Source: Cavia porcellus
Lineage: Eukaryota; Chordata; Mammalia; Rodentia; Caviidae
Direction: 5' to 3'
Assembly (NCBI RefSeq): GCF_034190915.1
Contig: NW_026947547.1
Coordinates: 887,001 to 951,000, forward strand
Length of the DNA: 64,000 bases
Part shown: positions 21,772 through 32,616 of the stretch, piece after piece
Position numbering within the stretch: position 1 is the first letter of the stretch
Layout: the number at the start of each line of letters is the position of its first letter
Notes under the pieces: generated by a model
Told to the model about the DNA's origin: nothing
What the model saw: only the letters and a program-made list of their open reading frames with translations
Databases searched by the model: none
Position numbers and translations under genes: made by a program

Positions 21772-24700
21772 GGGTTAGGGTTAGGATTAGGGGTTAGGGT
21801 TAGGGTTCGGGTTAGGGTTGGGTTAGGGTAAGTGTTAGGGTGAGGGTTAGGGTTCGGGTTAGGGTTAGGTTTAGGGGTCAGTGTTAGGGTTAGCGTTAGG
21901 CTTACAGCTAGGTTTAGGATGAGAGATAGGATTAGGTTTAGTGTTATTGTTAGGTTTAGGGTTGGGTTAGGTTTTATTTTTTAGGTTAGGGTTATGTTTA
22001 GGCTTTGGGTTAGGGTCAGGGTTAGGGTTAGGTTTAGCGTTGGGTTAGGGTTAGGGTCAGGGTTTGGGTTAGTGTTAGGGTTAGGGTTAGGTGTTAGGGA
22101 TGGGGTTAGGGTTAGGTTTAGGGTTGAGTTAGGGTTAACCTTAGGGTAAGTGTAGCGGTAGAGTTAGGGTACTCTTATCGTTAGGGTTATGGTTATGGTT
22201 AGGGTTAGGGTTCGTGTTGGGTTAGGTTTAGGGTTAGGGTTAGGGTTGGGTTAGGTTTGCTGTTTGGGTTGTGGTTCAGGTTGGGTTTGGGGTTGGGTTT
22301 GTGTTTAAGGTTAGGGTTAGGTTTAGGGTTAGGTTTAGTGTAGGGATAGGGTTAGGGATAGGGTTAGGGTTGGGTTAGTGTTAGGGTTAGGGATAGGTTT
22401 TGGGTTGGGTTAGGTTAGGGTTTGCGGTTGTGTTTCGGTTTGGGGTTGGCATTGGGATTTAGGTTAGGCTAAGTGCTAGGGTTAGGGCTAGGGTTAGGGT
22501 TAGGTTTGGTTAGGGTTGGTTAGGCTTAGTTTTAGGGTTAGGGTTAGCATTAGGCTTAGGGTTAGGGTAAGGCTTAGGGTTAGAGTTACGGTTTGGATTA
22601 GTGTTAGGGTTAGGGTTGAGTTAGGGTAAGTGTTAGGGTTAGGGTTAGGGTTCGAGTTAGCGTTAGGATTAGGGGTTACGGTTAGGGTTAGGATTAGGGT
22701 TAGGGTTGGGTTAGGGTTAGGGTTAGGGTCAGGGTTAGCGTTAGTCTTAGAGCTAGGGTTAGGATTAGAGATAGGATTATGTTTAGTGATAGTGTTAGGG
22801 TTAGGGTTGTGTTAGGTTTTATTGTTTGGGTTAGGGTTAGGGTTAGGCTTTGGGTTAGGGTCAGGTTTAGGGTTAGGGTTAACGTTGGGGTAGGGTTAGG
22901 GTCAGGGTTAGGGTTAGTGTTAGGTTTAGGGTTAAGGGTTAGGGTTAGGGTTAGGGTTAGGTTTGGGTTAGGGTTAGCCTTAGGGTTAGGGTTAGGTTTA
23001 GTGATGGTTAGGGTTGGTTAGGGGTAAGCTTAAGGTTAGGGTTACGGTTACATTTAGGTTTAGTTTAGGGTTAGGGTTAGGTTGAGGGTTAGGTTTAGGT
23101 TTAGGTTTAGGGTTAGAGTTTGGGTTAATGTAGGAATAGAATTAAGGTTGGGTTGGGTTAGGGATAGGGTTAAGTTTATGGTTAGCATTAGGTTTAGGAG
23201 TTAGGGTTAGTTGTTAGGCTTTGTGTTAGGGTTAGGTATAGGGTTTCATTAGGTTTAGGGTTAGGGTTAGGCTTAGCATAAGTGTTAGTTTTAGGTTTAG
23301 TGTTAGAGTTAGGGTGAGGGTTTAGGGTTGGGTTTAGGGTTAGGGTTAGTGTTAGTTTTAGGGTTAGGTGTTAGGTTTAGAGTTAGGGTTAGTGTTGGGT
23401 TAGGGTTAGGCTTAGGGTTAGGGTTAGGTTTAGTATTGGTTAGGGTACGTTAGGGATAGGGTTATGGTTAGGCTCACAGTTAGGTTTAGATTTGGGTTCA
23501 GGTTAGGCTTAGGGTTAGGGTTACGGTTGGGATTAGAGTTAAGGTTGGTTCGGGTTATAGTTAGGGTTAGGTTTATGGTCATCATTATGTTTATATGTTA
23601 GGGTTAGGGTTAGTGTTTGGGTTAGGGTTAGGGTTAGGGTTGGGTTCGGTTTCGGGTTAGGGTTAGGTTTAGGGTTGGGTTAGGTTTAGAATTAAGGTTG
23701 GGTTAGGGTTAGGGTTAGGGTTAGCATTAAGGTTAGGGTTAACTTTTGGGTTAGGGTTAGATTAGTGTTAGGCTTAGAGTTAGGGTTAGGGTTACATTTA
23801 GTGTTGGATTAGGTGTAAGTTTAGAGTTAGGGTTAGGGTTAGGGTTAGGGTTAGGCTTTGGGTTAGGGTTAGGTTTAGTGTTGGTTAGGGTTCGTTAGGG
23901 ATAGGGTTATGGTTAGGCTTACAGTTAGGTTTAGATTAGGGTTCAGGTTAGGCTTAGGGTTAGGGTTACGGTTGGGATTAGAGTTAATGTTGGTTCGGGT
24001 TATGGTTAGCGTTAGGTTTATGGTCATCATTATGTTTAGGTGTTAGGGTTAGGGTTAGTGTTTGGGTTAGGGTTAGGGTTAGGGTTGGGTTCGGTTTCGG
24101 GTTAGGGTTAGGTTTAGGGTTGGGTTAGGTTTAGAATTAAGGTTGGGTTAGGGTTAGGGTTAGGGTTAGCGTTAAGGTTAGGGTTAACTTTTGGGTTAGG
24201 GTTAGGGTTAGGGTTAGGGTTAGGGTCAGGATTAGCGTTAGGCTTAGAGCTAGGGTTAGGATGAGAGATAGGATTAGGTTTAGTGTTATTGTTAGGTTTA
24301 GGGTTGGGTTAGGTTTTATTGTTTAGGTTAGGGTTAGGGTTAGGCTTTGGGTTAGGGTCAGGGTTAGGGTCAGGTTTAGCGTTGGGTTAGGGTTAGTCTC
24401 AGGGTTAGGGTTAGTGTTAGGTTTAGGGTTAGGGGTTAGGGTTAGTGTTAGGGTTAGGGTTAGGGTTGAGTTAGGGTTAACCTTAGGGTTAGGGTTAGGT
24501 TTAGTGATGGTTAGGGTTGGTTAGGGTTAGGGTTAGCATTAGGCTTAGGGTTAGGGTAAAGCTTAGGATTAGGGTTACTGTTTGGGTTAGTGTTAGGGTT
24601 AGGGTTGGTTTAGGGTAAGTGTTAGGGTTAGCTTTAAGGTTCGAGTTAGGGTTACGATTAGGGGTTAGGGTTAGGGTTAGGGTTTGCTTAGGGTTAGGGT

Positions 24701-25424
24701 TAGGGTCAGGGTTAGCGTTAGGCTTAGAGCTAGGGTTAGGATTAGAGATAGGATTAGGTTTAGTGTTAGTGTTAGGGTTAGGGTTGGGTTAGGTTTTATT
24801 GTTTGGGTTAGGGTTAGGGTTAGGCTTTGGGTTAGGTTCAGGGTTAGGATTAGGGTTAGCATTGGGTTAGGGTTAGGGTCAGGGTTAGGGTTAGTGTTAG
24901 GGTTAGGATACTCTTATCATTAGGGTTATGGTTATGGTTAAGGTTAGGGTTCGTGTTGGGTTAGGTTTAGGGTTAGGTTTAGGGTTGGGTTAGGGTTGCT
25001 GTTGGGTTTGTGGTTCCCGTTGCGGTTTGGTATTGGGTTTGGCTTTAAGGTTAGGGTTAGGTTTAAGGTTAGGTTTAGGGTAGGGTTAGGGTTAGGGATA
25101 GGGTTAGGGTTGCGTTAGTGTTAGGGTTTGGGATAGGTTTAGGGTTGGGTTAGTGTAGGGTTTGCGGTTGTGTTTTGGTTTGGGGTTGGCGCTGGGGTTT
25201 TGGTTAGGATAAGTGTTAGGGTTAGGTTTGGTTAGGGTTGGTTAGGCTTAGTGCTAGGGTTAGGGTTAGGTTTAGGTTTGGTTAGGGTTGGTTAGGCTTA
25301 GTGCTAGGGTAGGGTTAGCGTTAGGCTTAGGGTTAGGGTAGGGCTTAGGGTTACGGTTACGGTTTGCGTTAGTGTTAGTGTTAGGGTTGTGTTAGGGTAA
25401 GTGTTAGGGTTAGTTTTATGGTTC
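21772..25424 (+). repeat. 3.63 kb unit, copy 7, with a diverged tail
   Basis: From 21,772 to about 24,195 it follows copies 5 and 6 closely. Then the segment after TTAACTTTTGGG changes: copies 1 to 6 continue with a GTGTTTGGG-containing stretch, while this copy has a run of plain TTAGGG followed by TCAGGATTAGCG. The rest of the unit is recognisable but carries many more differences. The total is 3653 bp. TACTCTTATC lies at 22170 and 24909. It marks the right edge of the homogenised array. Confidence 0.88.
24196..25424 (+). repeat. Diverged tail of copy 7, duplicated near 27.59 kb
   Basis: It aligns in order to the last third of the unit (TTTTATTGTTT twice, TACTCTTATC at 24909, a TTTGCGGTTGTG word near 25,150) but with many changes. 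It also has a small repeated piece at 25,210-25,305, where a GGTTAGGCTTAGTGCTAGGG stretch occurs twice. The same variant tail, including the junction after TTAACTTTTGGG, is found again at about 27,591-28,870, an offset of roughly 3.43 kb (24909 to 28337). Confidence 0.75.
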
Positions 25425-25940
25425 GGGTTAGGGTTAGGATTAGGGGTTAGGGTTAGGGTTAGGGTTAGGGTTGGGTTAGGGTAAGTGTTAGGGTGAGGTT
25501 TAGGGTTCTGGTTAGGGTTAGGTTTAGGGGTCAGGGTTAGGGTTAGCGTTAGGCTTAGAGCTAGGTTTAGGATGAGACATAGGATTAGGTTTAGTGTTAT
25601 TGTTAGGTTTAGGGTTGGGTTAGGTTTTATTGTTTAGGTTAGGGTTAGGGTTAGGCTTTGGGTTAGGGTCAGGGTTAGGGTTAGGTTTAGCGTTGGGTTA
25701 GGGTTAGGGTCAGGGTTAGGGTTAGTGTTAGAGTTAGGGTTAGGGGTTAGGGTTAGGGTTAGGGTTAGGGTTGAGTTAGTGTTAACCTTAGCGTTAGGGT
25801 TAGGTTTAGTGATGGTTAGGGTTGGTTAGGGTTAGGGTTAGCCTTAGGCTTAGGGTTAGGGTAAGGCTTAGGATTAGGGTTACTGTTTGGTTAGTGTTAG
25901 GTTTAGGGTTGGTTTAGGGTAAGTGTTAGGGTTAGGGTTA
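25425..25940 (+). repeat. Truncated start of an eighth unit
   Basis: It begins like the other units and follows positions 1 to about 300 of the reference. It then jumps to a stretch resembling reference positions about 2650-2880 (GTTAACCTTAG, GTGATGGTTAGG, GGTAAGGCTTAGGATTAG). About 2.3 kb of the unit is therefore missing or moved. It ends in six plain TTAGGG units. Confidence 0.65.
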
Positions 25941-27185
25941 GGGTTAGGGTTAGGGTTAGGGCTACTATTAGGGGTAGGGTTAGGTTAAATGTTAGAGGTA
26001 CTTTTAGGGTTGGGTTTGGGTTATGGTTATGGTTATGGTTAGGGTTAGGGTTAGGCTTTGGCTTAGGGTATGGGTCAGGGTTAGTGCTAGGGTTAGGGTT
26101 AGTGTTGGGTTATGGTTAGAGTTTAGGTTTAGGGTTAGGGTTTAGTGTTGGGTTAGGGTTAGGCTTAGGGTAAGGGTTAGGTTTAGTTTTGGTTAGGGTT
26201 CGTTAGGGATATGGTTAGGGATAGGGTTACGGTTATGTTTAGATTAGGGTTCGGGTTAGTCTTAGGTTTAGGGTTAGGTTTGGGATTAGAGTTAAGCTTG
26301 GTTTGGGTTAAGGTTAGGGTTAGGTTTATGATCAGGATTAGGTTTAGGTGTTAGGGTTAGGGTTAGTGTTTGGGTTAGCGTTAGGTATAGGGTTGGGTTG
26401 GCTTTCGGGTTAGAGTTAGGTTTAGGGTTGGGTTAAGTTTAGAATTAGGGTTGGGTTAGGGTTAGGGTTAGTGTTATTGGGTTATGGTTAGGTTTATGGT
26501 TAGGTTTATGGTTGGGTTTGGGTTAGGGTTAGGGTTAGGTTTAGGGTTAGGGTTAGGGTTAGGGTTATGTTTTGGGTTATGTTTGGGTTAATGTTAGTAT
26601 TAGGGTTCGGTTTGGGTTAGTGTTAGGGTTACGGCTAGGGTTAGGGTTACGTTTGGGTTAGGTTTTGTGTTAGGTTAGGGTTAGGGTTAGGGTTAAGGTT
26701 AGGGTTATGTTTAGATTTAGTGTTAGGGTTAGGGTTTCATTAGTGTTAGTGTTATGTTTCGGGTTATGGTTAGGGTTGTGGTTGGGGTTAGGTTTGTGTT
26801 TGTGGTTGGCGATAGGTTTACGGCAAGGTTTAGGGATAGGGTTAGGGTTAGGGTTCTGTTTAGATTTGGTTAGGGTTGGTTAGGGTAAGTGTTACGCTTA
26901 GGTTTATGTGTAGGGTAGGGTTAGTGTTAGGGTTAGGTTTAGGGTTAGGGTTAGGGTTAGATTTACGTTTAGGGTTAGGGTTGGGTTTCAGGTTAGGGTT
27001 CGGGTTAGGCTTTTGGTTAGCTTTAAGTTTAGGGTTAATTTAGGGTGGGTTTCGGGTGGTTCGGTTTAGGGATAGGCTTAGGCTTAGGCTTAGGTTTAGA
27101 GATAGGGTTACATTTAGAGTTAGGTTTAGTGTCAGGGTTGTGTTACGGTTAGGGTTAGGGTTAGGGTTAGGGTTAGGTTTAAGCC
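25941..27185 (+). repeat. Most diverged telomere-like stretch
   Basis: At 25,960-26,140 I see words found nowhere else in the window (GGGCTACTATTAGG, TTAAATGTTAGAGGTAC). The part at 26,141-26,470 resembles reference 1620-1930. At 26,471-27,185 there is a distinctive stretch with repeated GGTTTATGGTTAGG, GGTTATGTTTTGGG, GCGATAGGTTTACGGCAAGG and CGGGTGGTTCGG. It remains hexamer-based and G-rich, with no gene. It may preserve an older, non-homogenised state of the region. Confidence 0.6.
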
Positions 27186-29150
27186 TATGGTAGGGTAAGT
27201 GTAGCATTAGGGTTAGGGTACTCTTATCATTAGGGTTATTGTTATGGTTAGGGTTAGGTTTCGTGTTGGATTAGGTTTAGGGTTAGGGTTAGGGTTGGGT
27301 TAGGTTTGTTGTTTGGGTTGTGGTTCAGGTTGGGGTTGGGGGGGTTTGGGTTTAAGGTTAGGGTTAGGTTTAGGGTTAAGTTTAGTGTAGGGTTAGGGTT
27401 AGGGATAGGGTTAGGGTTGGGTTAGTGTTAGGGTTAGGGATAGGTTATGGGTTGGGTTAGGTTAGGGTTTGTAGTTGTGTTTCGGTTTGGGTTGGCGTTG
27501 GGATTTGGGTTAGGGTAAGTGCTAGGGTTAGGGCTAGGTTTAGGGTTAGGTTTGGTTAGGGTAGTTTAGGCTTAGTGTTAGGGTTAGGGTTAGCGTTAAG
27601 GTTAGGGTTAACTTTTGGGTTAGGGTTAGGGTTAGGGTTAGGGTTAGGGTCAGGGTTAGCGTTAGGCTTAGAGCTAGGGTTAGGATGAGAGATAGGATTA
27701 GGTTTAGTGTTATTGTTAGGTTTAGTGTTGGGTTAGGTTTTATTGTTTAGGTTAGGGTTAGGGTTAGGCTTTGGGTTAGGGTCAGGGTTAGGGTCAGGGT
27801 TAGGGTTAGGTTTAGTGTTGGGTTAGGTTTAGGGTCAGGGTTAGGGTTAGTGTTAGGGTTATGGTTAGGGGTTAGTTTTAGGGTTACGGTTAGGGTTGAG
27901 TTAGGGTTAACCTTAGGGTTAGGGTTAGGTTTAGTGACGGTTAGGGTTGGTTAGGGTTAGGGTTAGCATTAGGGTTAGGGTTAGGGTAAGGCTTAGGATT
28001 AGGGTTACTGTTTGGGTTAGTGTTAGGGTTAGGGTTGATTTAGGGTAAGTGTTAGGTTTAGGTTTAAGGTTCGAGTTAGGGTTACGATTAGGGGTTAGGG
28101 TTAGGGTTAGGTTTAGGGTTGGGTTAGGGTTAGGGTCAGGGTTAGCGTTAGGCTTAGAGCTAGGGTTAGGATTAGAGATAGGATTAGGTTTAGTGTTAGT
28201 GTTAGGGTTAGGGTTGGGTTAGGTTTTATTGTTTGGGTTAGGATTAGGGTTAGGCTTTGGGTTAGGTTCAGGGTTAATTTAGGGTTAACGTTGGGTTAGG
28301 GTTAGGGTCACGGTCAGGGTTAGTGTTAGGGTTCGGTACTCTTATCATTAGGGTTATGGTTATGGTTAGGGTTAGGGTTCGTGTTGGGTTAGGTTTAGGG
28401 TTAGGGTTTTGTTTGGGTTAGGGTTGCTGTTGGGGTTGTGGTTCCGGTTGGGGTTTGGGTTTGGGTTTGGCTTTAAGGTTAGGGTTAGGTTTAGGGTTAG
28501 GTTTAGGGTAGGGTTAGGGTTAGGGATAGGGTTAGGGCTGCGTTAGTGTTAGGGTTAAGGATAGGTTTAGGGTTGGGTTAGTGTAGGGTTTGCGGTTGTG
28601 TTTTGGTTTGGGGTTGGCGCTCGGGTTTTGGTTAGGATAAGTGCTAGCGTTAGGGTTAGGGTTAGGTTTGGTTAGGGTTGGTTAGGCTTAGTGCTAGGGT
28701 AGGGTTAGCATTAGGCTTAGGGTTAGGGTAAGGCTTAGGGTTAGGGTTACAGTTTGGGTTAGTGTTAGTTTTAGGGTTGTGTTAGGGTAAGTGTTAGGGT
28801 TAGTTTTAGGTTTCGGGTTAGGGTTAGGATTAGGGGTTAGGGTTAGGGTTAGGGTTAGGGTTGGGTTAGGGTAAGTGTTAGGGTTAGGGTTAGGGTTCGG
28901 GTTAGGGTTAGGTTTATGGGTCAGGGTTAGGGTTAGCTTTAGGCTTAGAGCTAGGGTTAGGATTAGAGATAGGATTAGGTTTAGTGTTAGTGTTAGTGTT
29001 AGGGTTGGGTTAGGTTTTATTGTTTGGTTTAGGGTTAGGTTTAGGCTTTGGTTTTAGGTTCAGGGTTAGGGTTAGGGTTAGCGTTGGGGTAGGGTTACTT
29101 TCAGGGTTATGGTTAGTGTTAGGTTTAGGTTTAGAGGTTAGGGTTAGGGT
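27186..29150 (+). repeat. Partial units bridging to the mosaic
   Basis: 27,186-27,590 follows reference positions about 366-770, including GGTAAGTGTAGC, TACTCTTATC at 27219 and the T/G block, here with a GGTTGGGGGGG run near 27,334. 27,591-28,870 repeats the diverged tail of copy 7. 28,870-29,100 resembles reference 856-1130. All remain in the same orientation. Confidence 0.65.
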
Positions 29151-29640
29151 TAGGGTTAGTGTTTGTGTTGGAGGTTTAGGGTAAAATTTAGGGTTAGGGC
29201 TCAGGTTAGGTGTAGTGTTCGGTTTAGGGTTAGGGTTAGGTTAGGTTTAGGTTTAGGGTTAGGGCTATGGTTAGGATTAGTGTTGGGTTAGATTTAGGGT
29301 TATGGTTAGCCTTGGGGTTAGTGTTAGGTAAGGGTGAAGGTTAGGTTAGGATTAGGATTGGGTTAGAGTTAGGGTGAGAATTAGGGTTAGGGTTAGCGTG
29401 AGAATCAGGGTCAGGTTCAGGGTTAGGGCTAGCATTAGAGTTAGGGTTAGGTTTAGGTTGAGGTTAGGGTTGTGTTATGGTTAGGTTTAGAGTTAGGGTT
29501 AGGGTTAGGGTTAGGGTTCGGGCTAGGATTAATATTATTGGGTTATGGTTATGGTTAGAGTTAGGGTTACGTTTGGCTTAGGGTTAGGTTTAGGGTTAGG
29601 GTTGTGTTAGTATTAGGGATAGGGTTAGTGTTAGGGTTTG
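29150..29640 (+). repeat. First copy of the right-half module family
   Basis: It opens with TTGGAGGTTTAGGGTAAAAT (29168), continues with GGGCTCAGGTTAGG, TTCGG, GAGAATCAGGGTCAGG and GGGCTAGCATTAGAG, and ends with ATTAATATTATT at 29528. TTGGAGG copies start at 29168, 31453, 34057, 36333, 37445, 40510, 44905, 47387, 50458, 54167, 56448, 58052 and 60348. Two main subtypes are seen: GTAAAATTTAGG with GGTTAGGTGTAG, and GTAATATTTAGG with GGTTACGTGTAGC. A shortened form enters at AGCCTTGGGGGTGG, for example at 32,570, 41,980 and 61,840. Confidence 0.8.
29528..29539 (+). repeat. ATTAATATTATT island, 20 sites
   Basis: A 12-base A/T-only word interrupts the G-rich tract. It contains the palindrome TAATATTA and is followed by GGGTTATGGTTATGG. 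Sites are at 29528, 32782, 34412, 36695, 37807, 39135, 40872, 42200, 43529, 45267, 46595, 47747, 49076, 50820, 52143, 54529, 56809, 58407, 60720 and 62052. It is preceded by either GGGCTAGG or GGGCTGGT. None occur before 29.5 kb. Confidence 0.88.
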
Positions 29641-31649
29641 GTTAGGGTTAGGGTTATGGTTAGGGTTAGGGTTAGCGTTGGGTTAGGGTTAGGGTCAGCG
29701 TTAGGGTTAGTGTTAGGGTTAGGGTTAGGGGTTAGGGTTAGTGTTAGGGTTAGGGTTGAGTTAGGGTTAACCTTAGGGTTAGGGTTTGGTTTAGTGATGG
29801 TTAGAGTTGGTTAGGGTTACGGTTAGCATTAGGCTTAGGGTTAGGGTAAGGCTTAGGGTTAGGGTTACGGTTTGGGTTAGTGTTATGGTTAGGGTTGGTT
29901 TAGGGTAAGTGTTAGGGTTAGGGTTAGGGTTCGAGTTAGGGTTACGATTAGGGGTTAGGGTTAGGGTTAGGGTTAGGGTTTGCTTAGGGTTAGGGTTAGG
30001 GTCAGGGTTAGCGTTAGGCTTAGAGCTAGGGTTAGGATTAGAGATAGGATTAGGTTTAGTGTTACTGTTAGGGTTAGGGTTGGGTTAGGTTTTTTTGTTT
30101 GGTTTAGGTTTAGGGTTAGGCTTTGGGTTAGGGTCATGGTTAGGATTAGGGTTAGCGTTGGGTTAGGGTTAAGGTCAGGGTTAAGGTTAGTGTTAGGGTT
30201 AGGGTACTCTTATCATTAGGGTTATGGTTATGGTTAGGGTTAGGGTTCGTGTTGGGTTAGGTTTAGGGTTAGGGTTAGGGTTGGGTTAGGGTTGCTGTTG
30301 GGGTTGTGGTTCAGGTTGGGGTTGGGGTTGGGTTTGGGTTTAAGGATAGGGTTAGGTTTAGGGTTATGGTTAGTGTTAGGGTAGGGTTAGGGTTAGGGAT
30401 AGGGTTAGGGTTGGGTTAGTGTAACGGTTAGGGATAGGTTTAGGGTTAGGATTCGGTTAGGGTTAGCCTTAGTGTTAGGGTTAGGTTTAGTGATGGTTTG
30501 GGTTGGTTAGTGGTAGGCTTAATGTTAGGGTTACGGTTACAATTAGGTTTAGGTTAAGGTTAGGGTAGGTTGAGGTTTAGGTTTAGGTTTAGGTTTAGGG
30601 TTAGAGTTTGGGTTAGGGTAGGAAACGAGTTAAGGTTGGGTTGGGTTAGGGATAGGGTTAAGTTTATGGTTAGCATTAGATTTAGGTGTTAGGGTTAGTG
30701 TTAGGGTTTGGGTTAGGGTTAGGTATAGGGTTGGGTTAGGTTTAGGTTTAGGGTTATTCTTAGCATAAAGGTTAGGGTTAGGTTTAAGGTTAGAGTTAGG
30801 GTGAGGGTTTAGGGTTGGGTTTAGGTTTAGGGTTAGTGTTAGGGTTAGGGTTAGGTGTTAGGTTTAGAGTTAGGGTTAGTGTTGGGTTAGGGTTAGACTT
30901 AGGCTTAGGGTTTGGTTTAGTGTTGGTTAGGGTTCGTTAGGGATAGGGTTAGTGTTATGGTTACAGTTAGGTTTAAATTAGGGTTCAGGTTAGGCTTAGG
31001 GTTAGGGTTATGGTTGGTATTAGAGTTAAGGTTGGTTTCGGTTAGGGTTAGGGTTAGGTTTACGGTCATCATTAGGATTAGGTGTTAGGGTTAGGGTTAG
31101 TGTTTGGGTTAGGGTTAGGTATAGGGTAGATTTCGGTTTTGGGTTAGGGTTAGGTTTAGGGTTGGGTTAGGTTTTGAATTAAGGTTGGGTTAGGGTTAGG
31201 GTTAGGGTTAGCGTTAAGGTTAGGGTTAACGTTTGGGTTAGGGTTAGATTAGGGTTTGGCTTAGAGTTAGGATAAGGGTTACATTTAGTGTTGGATTAGG
31301 TGTAAGTTCAGAGTTAGTGTTACGGTTATGGTTAGGGTTATTTTAAGGTTAGGGTTAGAGTTGTGGTTAGGCTTTGGGTGGGGGTAAGGGTTAGGGTTAG
31401 GGTTAGGGCTAGGGTTAGGGTTAGGCTTAGGGTTTGATGGTTAGTGTTAGTGTTGGAGGTTTAGGGTAAAATTTAGGGTTAGGGCTCAGGTTAGGTGTAG
31501 CGTTCGGTTTAGGGTTAGGGTTCGGTTAGGTTTAGGTTTAGGGTTAGGGCTAGGGTTAGGATTAGTGTTGGGTTAGAGTTAGGGTTAGGGTTAGGGTTAG
31601 CCTTGGGGGTGCTGTTAGGGTGAGGGTGAGGGTTAGGTTAGGGTTAGGG

Positions 31650-32616
31650 TTAGGGGTTAGAGTTAGTGTTAGGGTTAGGGTTGAGTTAGGGTTAACCTTA
31701 GGGTTAGGGTTAGGTTTAGTGATGGTTAGGTTTGGTTAGGGTTATGGTTAGCATTAGGCTTAGGGTTAGGGTAAGGCTTAGGGTTAGGGTTACGGTTTGG
31801 GTTAGTGTTATGGTTAGGGTTGGTTTAGGGTAAGTGTTAGGGTTAGGGTTAGGGTTCGAGTTAGGGTTATGATTAGGGGTTAGGGTTAGGGTTAGGGTTA
31901 GGGTTTGCTTAGGGTTAGGGTTAGGGACATGGTTAGTGTTAGGCTTAGAGCTAGCGTTAGGATTAGAGATAGGATTAGGTTTAGTGTTACTGTTAGGGTT
32001 AGGGTTGGGTTACGTTTTATTGTTTGGGTTAGGGTTAGGGTTAGGCTTTGGGTTAGGGTCATGGTTAGGATTATGGTTAGCGTTGGGTTAGGGTTAGGGT
32101 CAGGGTTAAGGTTAGTGTTAGGGTTAGGGTACTCTTATCATTAGGGTTATGGTTATGGTTAGGGTTAGGGTTCGTGTTGGGTTAGGTTTAGGGTTAGAGT
32201 TAGGGTTGGGTTAGGGTTGCTGTTGGGGTTGTGGTTCAGGTTGGGGTTGGGGTTGGGTTTGGGTTTAAGGATAGGGTTAGGTTTAGGGTTAGGTTTAGTG
32301 TAGGGTTACGGTTAGGGATAAGGTTAGGGTTGGGTTAGTGTTAGGGTTAGGGATAGGTTTTGGGTTGGGTTAGGTTAGGGTTTGCGGTTGTGTTTCGGTT
32401 TGGGGTTGGCGTTGGGATTTGGGTTAGGGTAAGTGCTAGGGTTAGGGCTAGGGTTAGGGTTAGGTTTGGTTAGGGTTGGTTAGGCTTAGTGTTAGGGTTA
32501 GGGTTAGCATTAGGCTTAGGGTTAGGGTAAGGCTTAGGGTTAGAGTTACGGTTAGGGTTAGGGTTAGCCTTGGGGGTGGTGTTAGGGTGAGGGTGAGGGT
32601 TAGGTTAGGGTTAGGA
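31650..32616 (+). repeat. 967 bp segment absent from the paralogous block
   Basis: Near 31,610-31,650 and 32,575-32,616 there is the same direct repeat (GCCTTGGGGGTG, then GGGTGAGGGTGAGGG, GGTTAGGTTAGGGTTAGG), offset 967. The segment between includes TACTCTTATC at 32130. The copy at 56,600 passes straight through this point. Either the segment was gained here by unequal exchange or the right copy lost it through the direct repeats. The sequence does not settle the direction. Confidence 0.65.

Larger units (their letters stand above)
1..25424 (+). repeat. Tandem array of a 3.63 kb higher-order repeat, seven units
   Basis: The same long series of variant hexamers recurs at starts 1, 3632, 7263, 10893, 14523, 18142 and 21772. 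Six units are nearly identical by eye over their full length; the seventh is near identical only to about 24,195. Irregular non-hexamer words (TACTCTTATC, GTCATCATT, TTTTATTGTTT) sit at the same place in every unit, which fixes the period unambiguously. This is satellite-like higher-order organisation imposed on telomeric sequence, probably homogenised by unequal exchange or gene conversion. The window starts inside the array, so more units may lie to the left. Confidence 0.95.

Noticed and set aside
28306..28320. True nuclear-receptor response element
   Set aside because: GGGTCACGGTCA is a single chance-compatible occurrence in a TCAGGG-rich tract, so it is listed as low-interest inference and not as a regulatory feature.
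29528..29539. TATA-like promoter at the ATTAATATTATT island
   Set aside because: It is AT-rich and palindromic, but there is no downstream gene, initiator or consistent promoter context. Reported only as an unexplained island.
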